From: Dinoroseobacter shibae DFL 12 = DSM 16493
GTDB lineage: Bacteria > Pseudomonadota > Alphaproteobacteria > Rhodobacterales > Rhodobacteraceae
Assembly: GCF_000018145.1 (NCBI RefSeq)
Contig: NC_009952.1
Coordinates: 3,410,001 to 3,474,000, forward strand
DNA length: 64,000 nucleotides
Direction of reading: 5' to 3'
The notes below the pieces were generated by a model. The model worked only from the letters and a program-made list of their open reading frames with translations, had not been told where the DNA came from and searched no databases. Each line of letters starts with the position of its first letter. The first letter of the stretch is position 1. This document shows positions 54,011 to 62,551 of this stretch, one piece after another. A program made the translations under genes and the position numbers.

Positions 54011-54559
54011 ATGAAACAAGGGCTCTGGGCAGCGATCGCCCTGCTGGCTTCCGTTGGCCTCGCCCGGGCGGAGTTCCCGGCCCCCGGCACCGTGCTGGCC
54101 GAGATCACCGTCGACGTGACCGGCGACGGCACGCCCGACACCGCGCGACTGGTCGTCGGAACGGACGCGGATGCGGTGCTCGTGCTCGACACCGGTCAGC
54201 GCCGCGTGACCGCGCCCAAGATCGCCTGGCTCGGCGGCCCTGCGCCGGGCCCGAGCCTCGAGGCCACCTCCGCGGGCAGCCTGCAGGTCGTCACCGGCAA
54301 TGACAGCATCGGGCGCGAGCGCTGGTCGCAAACCCTGACCCTGGCCTGGCGCGACGACGACCTGCTGCTGGCCGGGTTCACCTATGGCTGGCGCGATACG
54401 CTCGATGCCGCCAATACCGGACGCTGCGACGTGAACCTGCTGACCGGGCGCGGGGTGCTGACCGTGAACGGGCAAGAGACCGCAATCACGCAGCCCCCCG
54501 ACCGCCTGCCCGTCACCCTCTGGGACGGCCAGCCACCGCGCAGTTGCGGGCTGGACTAG
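54011..54559 (+). CDS. Secreted protein of unknown function
   Basis: The product has 182 residues. A signal peptide (MKQGLWAAIALLASVGLARA) is followed by a calcium-loop-like DVTGDGTPDTARLVVG, reminiscent of FG-GAP/EF-hand repeats. The remainder (TLAWRDDDLLLAGFTYGWRD, CDVNLLTGRGVLTVNG) looks all-beta and I do not recognise a family. It is alone between the deacetylase and petR. Upstream in-frame ATGs at 53960 and 53990 exist but lie before the signal peptide. Confidence 0.7.
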   Translation: MKQGLWAAIALLASVGLARAEFPAPGTVLAEITVDVTGDGTPDTARLVVGTDADAVLVLDTGQRRVTAPKIAWLGGPAPGPSLEATSAGSLQVVTGNDSIGRERWSQTLTLAWRDDDLLLAGFTYGWRDTLDAANTGRCDVNLLTGRGVLTVNGQETAITQPPDRLPVTLWDGQPPRSCGLD

Positions 54560-54566
54560 CGGGCCG

Positions 54567-55283
54567 TCACTCCACCGACAGCATGTAGCCTGCCCCGCGG
54601 ACGGTCTGCAGGAAGCGGGGTTGCTTCGGATCAGCCTCGATCTTGCGGCGCAGGCGGGTGATCTGCACGTCCACCGCGCGTTCCTGGGCCTGTCCGCCAT
54701 CCCTGCCGCTGCCCCGGCCCAGATCATCGACAAGCTTGGACCGGCTCAGCGCCTCGCCGGGACAGGACGCGAAGATCCGCATCAGGGCGCTTTCGGTCGC
54801 GGTCAGGCGCACGGGCTCGTCGCCGCGCCACATCTCGCCGCGCTCCACGTCGTAGCGCACCGGGCCGAGATGCAGCACCTTGGGCCGGGCCGCGGGCTCG
54901 TCGGTCTTGGGCACCCGGCGCAGCACCGCGTTGATCCGCAGCAGCAGCTCCTTGGGCTCGAACGGCTTGGCGATGTAGTCATCCGCCCCTGCCTCAAGCC
55001 CCGCGATCCGGTCGGTCGCCTCCCCCTTCGCCGTCAGCAGCAGGATCGGCGTCTCCCGCGTCTCGCGCAGGGATCTGGTCAGGGCAACGCCATCCTCGCC
55101 GGGCATCATCACGTCGAGCACGATCAGGTCGAAATCCAGACCGGCCAGCAGCCGCCGCGCCTGGGCCGCATCCCGGGCCGCCGAAACCCAGAATCCGTTC
55201 CGGATCAGGAATTTCTGCAAGAGCGTGCGGATGCGCTCGTCGTCATCCACGATCAGCAGATGGGCGTCTTCGTCCTGCATCAA
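54567..55283 (-). CDS. petR: OmpR-family response regulator, PetR-like
   Basis: The product has 238 residues. Receiver domain: IVDDDERIRTLL, phospho-acceptor Asp in LIVLDVMMPGEDG, Lys in DDYIAKPFEPKELL. The winged helix (about residues 140-238) has ALMRIFASCPGEALSRSKLV and FLQTVRGAGYMLSVE. No histidine kinase is adjacent. The MarR partner overlapping by four bases matches Rhodobacter petP-petR, where petR is needed for bc1-dependent growth. Here it is 21 kb from petABC. Confidence 0.75.
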   Translation of the reverse strand: MMQDEDAHLLIVDDDERIRTLLQKFLIRNGFWVSAARDAAQARRLLAGLDFDLIVLDVMMPGEDGVALTRSLRETRETPILLLTAKGEATDRIAGLEAGADDYIAKPFEPKELLLRINAVLRRVPKTDEPAARPKVLHLGPVRYDVERGEMWRGDEPVRLTATESALMRIFASCPGEALSRSKLVDDLGRGSGRDGGQAQERAVDVQITRLRRKIEADPKQPRFLQTVRGAGYMLSVE

Positions 55284-55786
55284 GAAGTCTCCTTGAGCGC
55301 ATTGAACAACGCCCGGCTCTCCGCGTCCATCATTTGTTCGAGCACCGTGCGAAACCCGGCCACCGCCTCCGGCCCCGCGTCGCGGAAGGCCGCGCGCATG
55401 CGGGCCCGCTGCGCCTCCGACAACTCGCGCTCCAGCGCCGCACCGGCTTCGGTCAGGTGCAGATGCCGCTCGCGCTTGTCGCGGGTGCCCACGCGGCTCT
55501 CGACGAGGCCATCCTCGATCAGGCTGCGGAGCACCCGGTTCAGGCTCTGCTTGGTCACCCCGAGGATATCCAGAAGGTTGTTCACCGTCGTCCCCGGCGC
55601 GCGGTTGATGAAATGCACCGCCCGGTGATGCGCCCGGCCATAGCCGTATTGCGCCAGGATCCGGTCGGGATCTGCGGTGAAGCCGCGATAGGCAAAGAAC
55701 ATCGCCTCGATCCCCTTGCGCAGCTGTTCGTCGGTCAAAAACAGCAGGTTCTCACCCTGGGCGGCGCGGCTGGCGATCTCGTTCAT
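55280..55786 (-). CDS. petP: MarR-family regulator, PetP-like
   Basis: The product has 168 residues. It has a winged helix typical of MarR: AVHFINRAPGTTVNNLLDIL, GVTKQSLNRVLRSLIEDGLV, ESRVGTRDKRERHLHLTEAG. Position directly upstream of an OmpR regulator with an ATGA overlap matches Rhodobacter petP. It faces ilvE across 160 bases containing a palindrome that could be its own operator. Gene symbol by analogy, not proof. Confidence 0.72.
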   Translation of the reverse strand: MNEIASRAAQGENLLFLTDEQLRKGIEAMFFAYRGFTADPDRILAQYGYGRAHHRAVHFINRAPGTTVNNLLDILGVTKQSLNRVLRSLIEDGLVESRVGTRDKRERHLHLTEAGAALERELSEAQRARMRAAFRDAGPEAVAGFRTVLEQMMDAESRALFNALKETS

Positions 55787-55819
55787 GTCGGCCTCTTTTC
55801 GATGTTGCAGGCATTTTAT

Positions 55820-55858
55820 GTCAGCCTTGTTGACTTTCCAAGAGCCGATTGCTATCGA
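55820..55858 (+). promoter_or_regulatory. Divergent petP/ilvE control region with palindrome and promoter
   Basis: GTCAGC-CTT-GTTGAC (55820-55834) is an imperfect 15-base palindrome of MarR-operator size. Overlapping it is a -35-like TTGACT (55830-55835); 17 bases on comes TATCGA (55853-55858) as a possible -10 for ilvE. Binding at the palindrome would block this promoter. Confidence 0.4.
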
Positions 55859-55946
55859 ATCGCAGCTTTAGCGCAATATTTGGACCGAACCGGACCTATG
55901 TGCGCAACTTTTGTAAATCCCTGTGGGGATATGAGGGGGAAAGACC

Positions 55947-56816
55947 ATGGTTGGGGCCTATGACGACCGCGACGGAACGATCTGGATGGATGGCAAGCTG
56001 GTGGATTGGCGCGCCGCCAATGTCCATATCCTGACCCATGCCATGCACTATGCCTCCTCGGTGTTCGAGGGCGAGCGCGCCTATAACGGCAAGATCTTCG
56101 AGAGCCGCCGCCATTCCGAGCGGCTGCATTTCTCGGCGGGCGAGCTGGATATCGAGATCCCCTTCACCGTGGACGAGATCGAGGCCGCAAAATACGAGGT
56201 GATGAAGGTCAACGGGCTGTCGGATGCCTATGTCCGCGCGGTGGCCTGGCGCGGGGCGGGGCCCGACATGGGTGTCGCATCCGCCCGCAATCCCGTCCAT
56301 CTGGCCATCGCCTGCTGGGAATGGGGCAGCTATTACGGCGACGCCAAGACGCGCGGCGCCAAGCTCGACATCGCCAAGTGGAAGCGCCCCTCACCCGAGA
56401 CCATCCCGGTCCACGCCAAGGCCGCGGGGCTCTACATGATCTGCACCACGTCCAAGCACGCCGCCGAGGCCAAGGGCTGCTCGGACGCTCTGTTCATGGA
56501 TTACCGCGGCTACGTGGCCGAGGCGACCGGGGCCAACATCTTCTTCGTCAAGGACGGCGAGGTGCACACGCCCGACCCCGATTGCTTCCTCAATGGGATC
56601 ACCCGGCAGACAGTGATCGGGATGCTGCGCGACAAGCAGGTGAAGGTGCACGAGCGCCACATCATGCCCGAGGAACTCGAAGGGTTCGAGCAGTGCTGGC
56701 TGACCGGCACCGCCGCCGAGGTTACCCCCGTCGGCCAGATCGGCACCTACAACTTCGAGGTCGGCGCCCTGACCCGCGACATCGCGGAAAGCTACGAGCA
56801 ACTCGTGCGGGCCTGA
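55947..56816 (+). CDS. ilvE: Branched-chain amino acid aminotransferase
   Basis: The product has 289 residues, fold-type IV PLP aminotransferase: THAMHYASSVFEGERAYNGK, FESRRHSERLHFSAGELDIE, TSKHAAEAKGCSDALFMDYR, VAEATGANIFFVKDGEVHTP, PDCFLNGITRQTVIGMLRDK and LTGTAAEVTPVGQIGTYNFE. It exchanges amino groups between glutamate and branched-chain 2-oxo acids. AGGGGGAAA precedes the ATG. Divergent from petP. Confidence 0.93.
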   Translation: MVGAYDDRDGTIWMDGKLVDWRAANVHILTHAMHYASSVFEGERAYNGKIFESRRHSERLHFSAGELDIEIPFTVDEIEAAKYEVMKVNGLSDAYVRAVAWRGAGPDMGVASARNPVHLAIACWEWGSYYGDAKTRGAKLDIAKWKRPSPETIPVHAKAAGLYMICTTSKHAAEAKGCSDALFMDYRGYVAEATGANIFFVKDGEVHTPDPDCFLNGITRQTVIGMLRDKQVKVHERHIMPEELEGFEQCWLTGTAAEVTPVGQIGTYNFEVGALTRDIAESYEQLVRA

Positions 56817-56929
56817 CCGCCCGCGCCTGCCCCGATGCCTGCGCCCGGGCACGGGCGCGGGGCGAAAACCGTCCATCAGAACGACGTGTCACACTGCGCG
56901 GCGCCCCCTGCCTGTGCAAGGATACCGGC

Positions 56930-57088
56930 ATGGACCCTGTCAGCCTTGCCTTTTACGCCCTTGTCTGTGCGGTTCTCAGCCTCTTTGCCCCGCGCCTCGG
57001 CGGACGCGCGGCGCGGCTGGTGGTGGGCGCGCTGGTCGGCGTGCTGGCCGCCGCCGTCCTGCCCCTTCTCCGCACCACGTTCTTCTGA
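56930..57088 (+). CDS. 52-residue two-helix membrane protein
   Basis: The product starts MDPVSLAFYALVCAVLSLFA and carries a second hydrophobic helix, RLVVGALVGVLAAAVLPLLR. AAGGA lies seven bases before the ATG, a good ribosome site. A larger frame extends upstream through ilvE but is not coding-like. Function unknown. It is followed after 11 bases by the pentapeptide-like gene. Confidence 0.6.
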   Translation: MDPVSLAFYALVCAVLSLFAPRLGGRAARLVVGALVGVLAAAVLPLLRTTFF

Positions 57089-57099
57089 GGATCGCCCCC

Positions 57100-57408
57100 A
57101 TGTCCGAGCCAGAAAACACACGGCGCGACGGCCCCCTGACCCTCCGCGACGCCCGCCTGATCGGGAGCAGCTTCACCGACGTCACCCTGGAAAACAGCGT
57201 GTTCGAGAGCGCCAATCTCGCCGATTGCCGGTTCGAGGATGTCACCCTGGCCGGCAGCCTCATCCGCGACGGCAATCTCGACCGGCTGGAGCTGGAGGAC
57301 GTCTCCCTGCGCAATGCCGCGATCCGCAACGCGGATGTGACCGGCATGACCATCGACGGCATCCCGGTCACCGCGCTGCTGGCCGCCTGGCGCGCCAAGC
57401 AGGGCTAG
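57100..57408 (+). CDS. Pentapeptide-repeat-like small protein
   Basis: The product has 102 residues from ATG 57100 (GAGGA eight bases upstream). Residues 18-90 contain five-residue quasi-repeats centred on F/L (SSFTDVTLENSVFESANLAD, CRFEDVTLAGSLIRDGNL), suggesting a short right-handed beta-helix. No signal peptide. Function unknown. The stop overlaps the HupE-like stop at CTAG. Confidence 0.7.
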   Translation: MSEPENTRRDGPLTLRDARLIGSSFTDVTLENSVFESANLADCRFEDVTLAGSLIRDGNLDRLELEDVSLRNAAIRNADVTGMTIDGIPVTALLAAWRAKQG

Positions 57409-58556
57409 AGAAACACCCGCTCCACCGCCCACCAGGCCCCGACCAGGGCGATACCGACCGAGGCCGGGACAGCCACCGCGGGCCGGTACCAGTCCATCCG
57501 CCCGAACGGCAGGCCCAGCAACACGAAGGCCGCCGCCAGCACGGCGAGCTGTCCCAGTTCCACCCCGATATTGAACCCGATCAGCCCGGTCAGGAACCGT
57601 GCCGGATCAAGCCCGATCTCGCCCAGCACGCTGGCAAAGCCCAGCCCGTGCAGCAGCCCGAACCCGAACACCACCGCCGTGCGCCGCCAGCCGATGGCAC
57701 CGCCGAGGATGTTCTCCACCGCGATGTAGACGATCGAAAGCGCGATCAGCGGCTCGACGATGGCGGGCGGCACCGAAACAAGCCCCAGCGTCGCCAACGC
57801 CAGCGTCACGGTATGGGCCAGCGTGAAGGCCGTGACCTGGAACACCAGCGGCTTCAGCGCCAGGCTGAAGAAGAACAGGCCCAGCACGAACAGGATATGG
57901 TCCAGCCCCTTGGGCACGATATGGGCAAACCCGATCCCGATATAATCAACGAAGGCCGCGCCGATGGACTGCGTCGCGGTGCCGGTCCGGGGCAAGGGCG
58001 CGCTCAACGCCCCATCGGTGAGGTACCCCGAATACCCCTCCCCGCCGTCCTCGGTGTTCTGGCGCACCACCAGCGGCCCGTTCGCCGCCACCCAGCCCAG
58101 CACCACGGGCGCCTCCCCCGGCGGCAGGGCGATCTCGGCGGTGATCTGGGTGTCGCGAGGCAGCTCCAGCTCCGGCTCGTCGGCGATCCGCACCTGGCGC
58201 AGCACCCAATCGAGCCGCGCGCCGTCCACCTCGGCGATAAAACCGCGGGCGACCTCGGGCCAGGCCGCGCGCAGGGCCGCGGCCATCTCGTCCGGCGGCA
58301 GGGCGCGCAGGGCGTCATAGACCTCGGCCTCTGGGGCCTCGTCGGTATCCTCGATCCCCGTGACGTCGATCCCGGCCACCAGCGCCTCGGCGGTCAGTTG
58401 CACCACCACCTCGGCCCGGTCCGGCCCGATGATCACATCGGCGACCGCCGGGCGGATTTCATGGGCCCCGGCCTGCGCGGCCCGGAGCAGCGCCATTGAC
58501 ACCAGCATCCAGCAGGCCACCCTGAGCCGCACCCAGCCCCGAAGGTTCCGTTCCAT
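57405..58556 (-). CDS. HupE/UreJ-type membrane metal transporter with periplasmic domain
   Basis: The product has 383 residues from ATG 58556 (MERNLRGWVRLRVACWMLVS). The signal peptide ends LLRAAQAGA and the mature protein begins HEIRPAVADV. A 170-residue periplasmic domain is followed by six or so helices with GFAHIVPKGLDHILFVLGLF and LLHGLGFASVLGEIGL, the HupE_UreJ_2 signature. It is probably a Ni/Co or related metal permease; substrate is inference. The start codon overlaps that of the divergent DUF4198 gene. Confidence 0.85.
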   Translation of the reverse strand: MERNLRGWVRLRVACWMLVSMALLRAAQAGAHEIRPAVADVIIGPDRAEVVVQLTAEALVAGIDVTGIEDTDEAPEAEVYDALRALPPDEMAAALRAAWPEVARGFIAEVDGARLDWVLRQVRIADEPELELPRDTQITAEIALPPGEAPVVLGWVAANGPLVVRQNTEDGGEGYSGYLTDGALSAPLPRTGTATQSIGAAFVDYIGIGFAHIVPKGLDHILFVLGLFFFSLALKPLVFQVTAFTLAHTVTLALATLGLVSVPPAIVEPLIALSIVYIAVENILGGAIGWRRTAVVFGFGLLHGLGFASVLGEIGLDPARFLTGLIGFNIGVELGQLAVLAAAFVLLGLPFGRMDWYRPAVAVPASVGIALVGAWWAVERVFL

Positions 58557-59358
58557 GCGTGCTCTTGCCCCTCTGACACTCGTTCTGTCGCTCACATCGC
58601 AGGCGCAGGCCCATGAGTTCTGGATCTCGCCCCAGACGTATCAGGTGGCCCCGGGCGGCGAAATCATCGCCGAGTTGCGCGTGGGTGAAAAGCTCAAAGG
58701 CGCGGGCTTTCCCTACATCCCGACCCGCACCGCCCGGTTCGAGATCCTGCAGGGCGACACCCGCCTCGACCCGCAAGCACGAATCGGCGACCGCCCGGCG
58801 CTGCAACGGGTGGTGGAGACGCCGGGTCTGGCCATCGTGGTCCATGAAACCGCCGACACCTTCCTCAAGTACCCCAGCTGGGAGAAGTTCGAGGCCTTCA
58901 CCAGCCAGAAGGATTTCGCCTGGGCGCAGGACATGCACCGCGACCGCGGCCTGCCCGAGCACGGCTTTAGCGAGGTCTATCGCCGCTATGGCAAGGCGCT
59001 CGTGGCCGTGGGCGACGGGGCGGGCGCGGATCGGCCCATCGGGCTCGATACCGAGATCGTGGCGCTGGCGAACCCTTACACGGACGACCTGTCGGGCGGT
59101 TTGCCCGTGCGGGTACTGCATTTCGGGGCCCCGCGCAGCGACGTGCAGGTAACGCTTTTCGCCCGGGGCGCGGATGGCACCGTCTCCACCTCCCTGCACC
59201 GCACGGACGGGGCCGGGGTGGCGGTGCTGCCCATGATGGCGGGGACGGAATACCTGGTGGATTCGGTGATCCTGGAACCGCTGGAGCCCGCGGCCGAGGG
59301 CGATCCGGTCTGGTACACGCTCTGGGCGTCGCTGACCTTCCGCACGCCAAACGAGTGA
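58555..59358 (+). CDS. DUF4198 periplasmic protein
   Basis: The product has 267 residues from ATG 58555. The signal peptide MRALAPLTLVLSLTSQAQA leaves a mature N-terminus starting HEFWISPQTYQVAPGGEIIA, followed by two beta domains (RVGEKLKGAGFPYIPTR; GLPVRVLHFGAPRSDVQVTL). DUF4198 proteins are periplasmic partners in nickel/cobalt uptake in some systems. It is divergent from the HupE-like gene with overlapping start codons; both mature proteins start with His-Glu. Confidence 0.85.
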   Translation: MRALAPLTLVLSLTSQAQAHEFWISPQTYQVAPGGEIIAELRVGEKLKGAGFPYIPTRTARFEILQGDTRLDPQARIGDRPALQRVVETPGLAIVVHETADTFLKYPSWEKFEAFTSQKDFAWAQDMHRDRGLPEHGFSEVYRRYGKALVAVGDGAGADRPIGLDTEIVALANPYTDDLSGGLPVRVLHFGAPRSDVQVTLFARGADGTVSTSLHRTDGAGVAVLPMMAGTEYLVDSVILEPLEPAAEGDPVWYTLWASLTFRTPNE

Positions 59359-59361
59359 TCC

Positions 59362-60303
59362 CTATTCCGGCCGGACCGGCCGCGCCGCGCCCCGGGCGAG
59401 CGCCAGTTGCCGCTCCCGCCAGATGATCGCCCCGCCGGAGGCCATGACGATCGCCGCGCCCGCGAGCATCGGCACCGTGGGCACCTCGCTGAAGATGAAA
59501 TACCCGATCAGCAGCGCCAGCAGCATCGAGGCATAGTCGAAGGGCGCGACCACCGAGGCGGGCGCGAACCGATAGGCCGAGGTCAGCAGGATCTGCCCCG
59601 TCCCACCGCACAGCCCCGCCATGACCAGAAGCGCCGCGACCTCGACACTGGGCCAGACCCAGCCGAAGGGCAGGGTCAGCAACGACATCACGGTGGAGGT
59701 GATCGTGAACCAGAAGACGATCGCACTCGTGCTTTCGGTGGCGACCATCTTGCGGATGAACACATGGGCCAGCGCCGCCAGCCCCGCCGACAGCAGGCAA
59801 AAGAGCGCGCCGAGGGCCGCGCGATCCGCGCTGAGATCTGCAAACCCGCCGAGCCGCGGCGACAGCACCACGATCACCCCGGCCAGCCCCACCAGCACCG
59901 CGGTGGTGCGAAAAAGCCGGATCCGCTCCCCCAGCATCAGGGCTGCCAGAACCACCACGAAGATCGGCTGGGCAAAGCGAAGCGCCGTGGCCTCGGGCAA
60001 GGGCAGAAGCCCCAGACCCGCAAACCCGAACGCCATGGCGCTGGTGCCGACCAGCCCGCGCCAGACATGGGAAACCGGCCGATGCGCCTTCAGCCCGGTG
60101 CGCAACTGGCCGCGCAGGGCCAGCCACCCGAACAGGATGGGAAAGGCGAAGAAAGAGCGGAAAAACACCGCCTGACCGGGCGGGACGGTTTCGGACGTGG
60201 CCTTCACCAGGGAGGCCATCACCATGAACGCCGTGACGGCGCCAAGTTTCAAAAGGATACCGCGCACCGGTGACATGCCCAGCGCGGTATCCGATTTTCC
60301 CAT
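59362..60303 (-). CDS. DMT-superfamily (EamA) transporter
   Basis: The product has 313 residues with ten helices in two EamA units (AVTAFMVMASLVKATSETVP; QPIFVVVLAALMLGERIRLF; MLLALLIGYFIFSEVPTVPM). Many members of this group (S-adenosylmethionine, riboflavin, drug exporters) look alike, so no substrate is given. It lies 3 bases from the DUF4198 stop, convergent. Confidence 0.85.
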   Translation of the reverse strand: MGKSDTALGMSPVRGILLKLGAVTAFMVMASLVKATSETVPPGQAVFFRSFFAFPILFGWLALRGQLRTGLKAHRPVSHVWRGLVGTSAMAFGFAGLGLLPLPEATALRFAQPIFVVVLAALMLGERIRLFRTTAVLVGLAGVIVVLSPRLGGFADLSADRAALGALFCLLSAGLAALAHVFIRKMVATESTSAIVFWFTITSTVMSLLTLPFGWVWPSVEVAALLVMAGLCGGTGQILLTSAYRFAPASVVAPFDYASMLLALLIGYFIFSEVPTVPMLAGAAIVMASGGAIIWRERQLALARGAARPVRPE

Positions 60304-60331
60304 GCTTGCCTAGATCAGGCCGCGTCAGGGA

Positions 60332-60514
60332 TCAGACCTCGATCCCCCGGTCGATCCGGAGATATTTCTGCACGAAGGTCCCTTTGACCGGCCGCGTGCG
60401 CTGGTGCAGGGCCAGGGTATTGGGGTGCCGGCCCAGGCGGCGCTCCTGCGCCAGGTAGCGCACCGCACGCATGGGCGCCTCGGCGGCGCGTTGGGTATCC
60501 ACGATATGCTTCAT
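60332..60514 (-). CDS. 60-residue basic protein, unknown
   Basis: The product starts MKHIVDTQRAAEAPMRAVRY and ends VQKYLRIDRGIEV. It has about ten Arg/Lys and no hydrophobic helix. The start is fixed by GGAAGGAGGACTTC-ATG, one of the strongest Shine-Dalgarno sites in the window. The open frame continues upstream to 60745 but without support. I do not recognise a family. Confidence 0.55.
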   Translation of the reverse strand: MKHIVDTQRAAEAPMRAVRYLAQERRLGRHPNTLALHQRTRPVKGTFVQKYLRIDRGIEV

Positions 60515-60804
60515 GAAGTCCTCCTTCCATGATCGGACACGCAATCTAACACGCGAATCGCCAAATCCATAGGGTTTCCGCCTTGAGCTGTTCGGGCGGG
60601 CCATGCCCGCGCGGGCGGTGCGCAGGCCGAACGCCGCAAACATGCTCAGGTTTCCCATTGATTTCAGCATCTTTGGATTGATCGACCCATGCCCCTTGTG
60701 CCCTTTCTCGCCCTTGCCCCTGCCGGTCTCTGATACCGTCGCCATGATCGCGATGAAGGCCCGGGCATCGCCTGCGGTCTGTTGGGCACCTCGCTGGCCC
60801 GGAC

Positions 60805-61839
60805 CTAGCCGCCCAGCCGCGCCACCGCCCAGCGCGCCGCATCCGCGACGGCGGGGTCCGGGTCGTCGCAGAGCGCCTGCACCGCCGGGCGCAGGGCAGG
60901 CGTGGCGGAATTGCCGATGGCGTAGCAGACATTGCGCACGAACCGGTCCCGCCCGATCCGCTTGATCGGCGAGCCTGAGAACCGCGCGCGGAACCCCGCG
61001 TCGTCCAGCGCGGCCAACTCCGCAAGCGCAGGCAGGGTCAGGTCATCGCGGGCGTGATACTTCGCCTCCCGCGCCTCAGCCGCGAACTTGTTCCAGGGAC
61101 AGACCGCGAGGCAATCGTCGCAGCCATAGATCCGGTTGCCCAACCCCGGGCGCAGCGCCTCGTCCACCGGCCCCTTGTGCTCGATCGTCAGGTAGGAAAT
61201 GCAGCGCCGCGCATCGAGTTGATAGGGGGCCGGAAAGGCGTCCGTCGGGCAGATGTCCAGGCACGCCCGGCACGACCCGCAATGGTCAACTTCGGCGGCG
61301 TCCTTCGGCAGATCGACCGTGGTAAACAGCGCCCCCAGGAACACCCAGTTCCCGAACCCGCGCCCCAGAAGGTTCGTATGCTTGCCCTGCCAACCCAACC
61401 CCGCCGCCTGCGCCAGGGGCTTTTCCATCACCGGGGCGGTGTCCACGAACACCTTGATCTCGCCCCCCGCCTCGGCCAGAAGCCACCGGCCCAGCGCCTT
61501 GAGCTTCTTCTTCAGAACATCGTGGTAATCCCGGTGCCGGGCATAGACGCTGATCAGCCCCCGATCCCGCGCCGCCAGATCCGCCAGCGGGTCGCTGTCC
61601 GGCGCGTAGCTCTCGGCCAGCATCACCACCGACCGCGCCTCGGGCCAGAGGCTCGCGGGATCGCCGCGCCAATGCATCCGCTCGGCCATCCAACCCATCT
61701 GCCCATGGCGTCCGGCCTCGACGAAGGCCGCCAACCGCCCAGCCGCCTCGGGGATCGCATCCGGCGCACAGATCCCGGCCCCGACAAATCCCAGCCGTGC
61801 CGCCTCGGCCTTCAGGTTCGACGCGAGGCCCTCATTCAA
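60805..61839 (-). CDS. queG: Epoxyqueuosine reductase QueG
   Basis: The product has 344 residues. The start is TTG at 61839, overlapping the GST stop (TTGA); no ATG is in a suitable place. It has a cobalamin-binding N-terminal part ([40 protein letters not shown]), two 4Fe-4S sites ([16 protein letters not shown] and [14 protein letters not shown]) and a C-terminal HEAT-like pair ([20 protein letters not shown]). It makes queuosine in tRNA. Confidence 0.92.
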   Translation of the reverse strand: MNEGLASNLKAEAARLGFVGAGICAPDAIPEAAGRLAAFVEAGRHGQMGWMAERMHWRGDPASLWPEARSVVMLAESYAPDSDPLADLAARDRGLISVYARHRDYHDVLKKKLKALGRWLLAEAGGEIKVFVDTAPVMEKPLAQAAGLGWQGKHTNLLGRGFGNWVFLGALFTTVDLPKDAAEVDHCGSCRACLDICPTDAFPAPYQLDARRCISYLTIEHKGPVDEALRPGLGNRIYGCDDCLAVCPWNKFAAEAREAKYHARDDLTLPALAELAALDDAGFRARFSGSPIKRIGRDRFVRNVCYAIGNSATPALRPAVQALCDDPDPAVADAARWAVARLGG

Positions 61840-62501
61840 AAATCCAGGTCCGCGTAATGGGGCGGCTGGATGAAGCCGGGGATCTGGTCGGCGAGGATCG
61901 ACCGGAAGGCCGGGCGCGACTTGATCTTGGCATACCAGTCCTTCACCGCCGCGTTCCGGTTCCAGTCGATATCCCGGATGTAATCGAGGCACGAGAAATG
62001 CGCCGCCGCCGTGAAATCCGCGATGGTCATCGCATCGCCCGCCAGCCAGCGCCGCTGCTCCAGCAGCCAACCCATGTAGTCGATATGGTACTTGATCTTC
62101 TGCGCCCCGGTCTTGATCGCCCGGCTTTCGGGGTAGCCCTGGCCCATGATCTTCTTGTTCACCCGCTCATAGAGCAGGTTCTTCGTCACCTCGTTGTGGA
62201 ACTTGTCGTCGAACCACATCACCAGCCGCCGCGCCTCGAACCGGTCCTGCGGCGTGCCGGGCAGGAGCGCCGGGGTCGGGTGCAGCTCTTCAAGGTACTC
62301 GACGATCGCGTGGCTCTCGGTCAGATGGGTGCCACCCATCTTGAGAACCGGCACCTTGCCCGCCGGGTTGCGACGCAGGAAATCCGCCGACGGTTCCCAG
62401 TATTTCTCGTCGACCAGCTCCACTTCGATCTTCTTCTCGGCCAGAACCAGCCGCACCTTGCGGCAGAACGGGGACAACGGAACGTGATAGAGGCGATTCA
62501 T
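61836..62501 (-). CDS. Glutathione S-transferase family protein
   Basis: The product has 221 residues from ATG 62501 ([20 protein letters not shown]). SPFCRKVR has a Cys in the catalytic loop; [20 protein letters not shown] contains the cis-proline and glutathione loop ([12 protein letters not shown]). The C-terminal helical domain has [20 protein letters not shown]. It is coupled to queG by overlapping stop and start. Confidence 0.9.
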   Translation of the reverse strand: MNRLYHVPLSPFCRKVRLVLAEKKIEVELVDEKYWEPSADFLRRNPAGKVPVLKMGGTHLTESHAIVEYLEELHPTPALLPGTPQDRFEARRLVMWFDDKFHNEVTKNLLYERVNKKIMGQGYPESRAIKTGAQKIKYHIDYMGWLLEQRRWLAGDAMTIADFTAAAHFSCLDYIRDIDWNRNAAVKDWYAKIKSRPAFRSILADQIPGFIQPPHYADLDF

Positions 62502-62551
62502 GGGCGGGCTCGATCCTGTTTGGTCCTTTGTGCCTTGGGTGCGGGGCGGCT

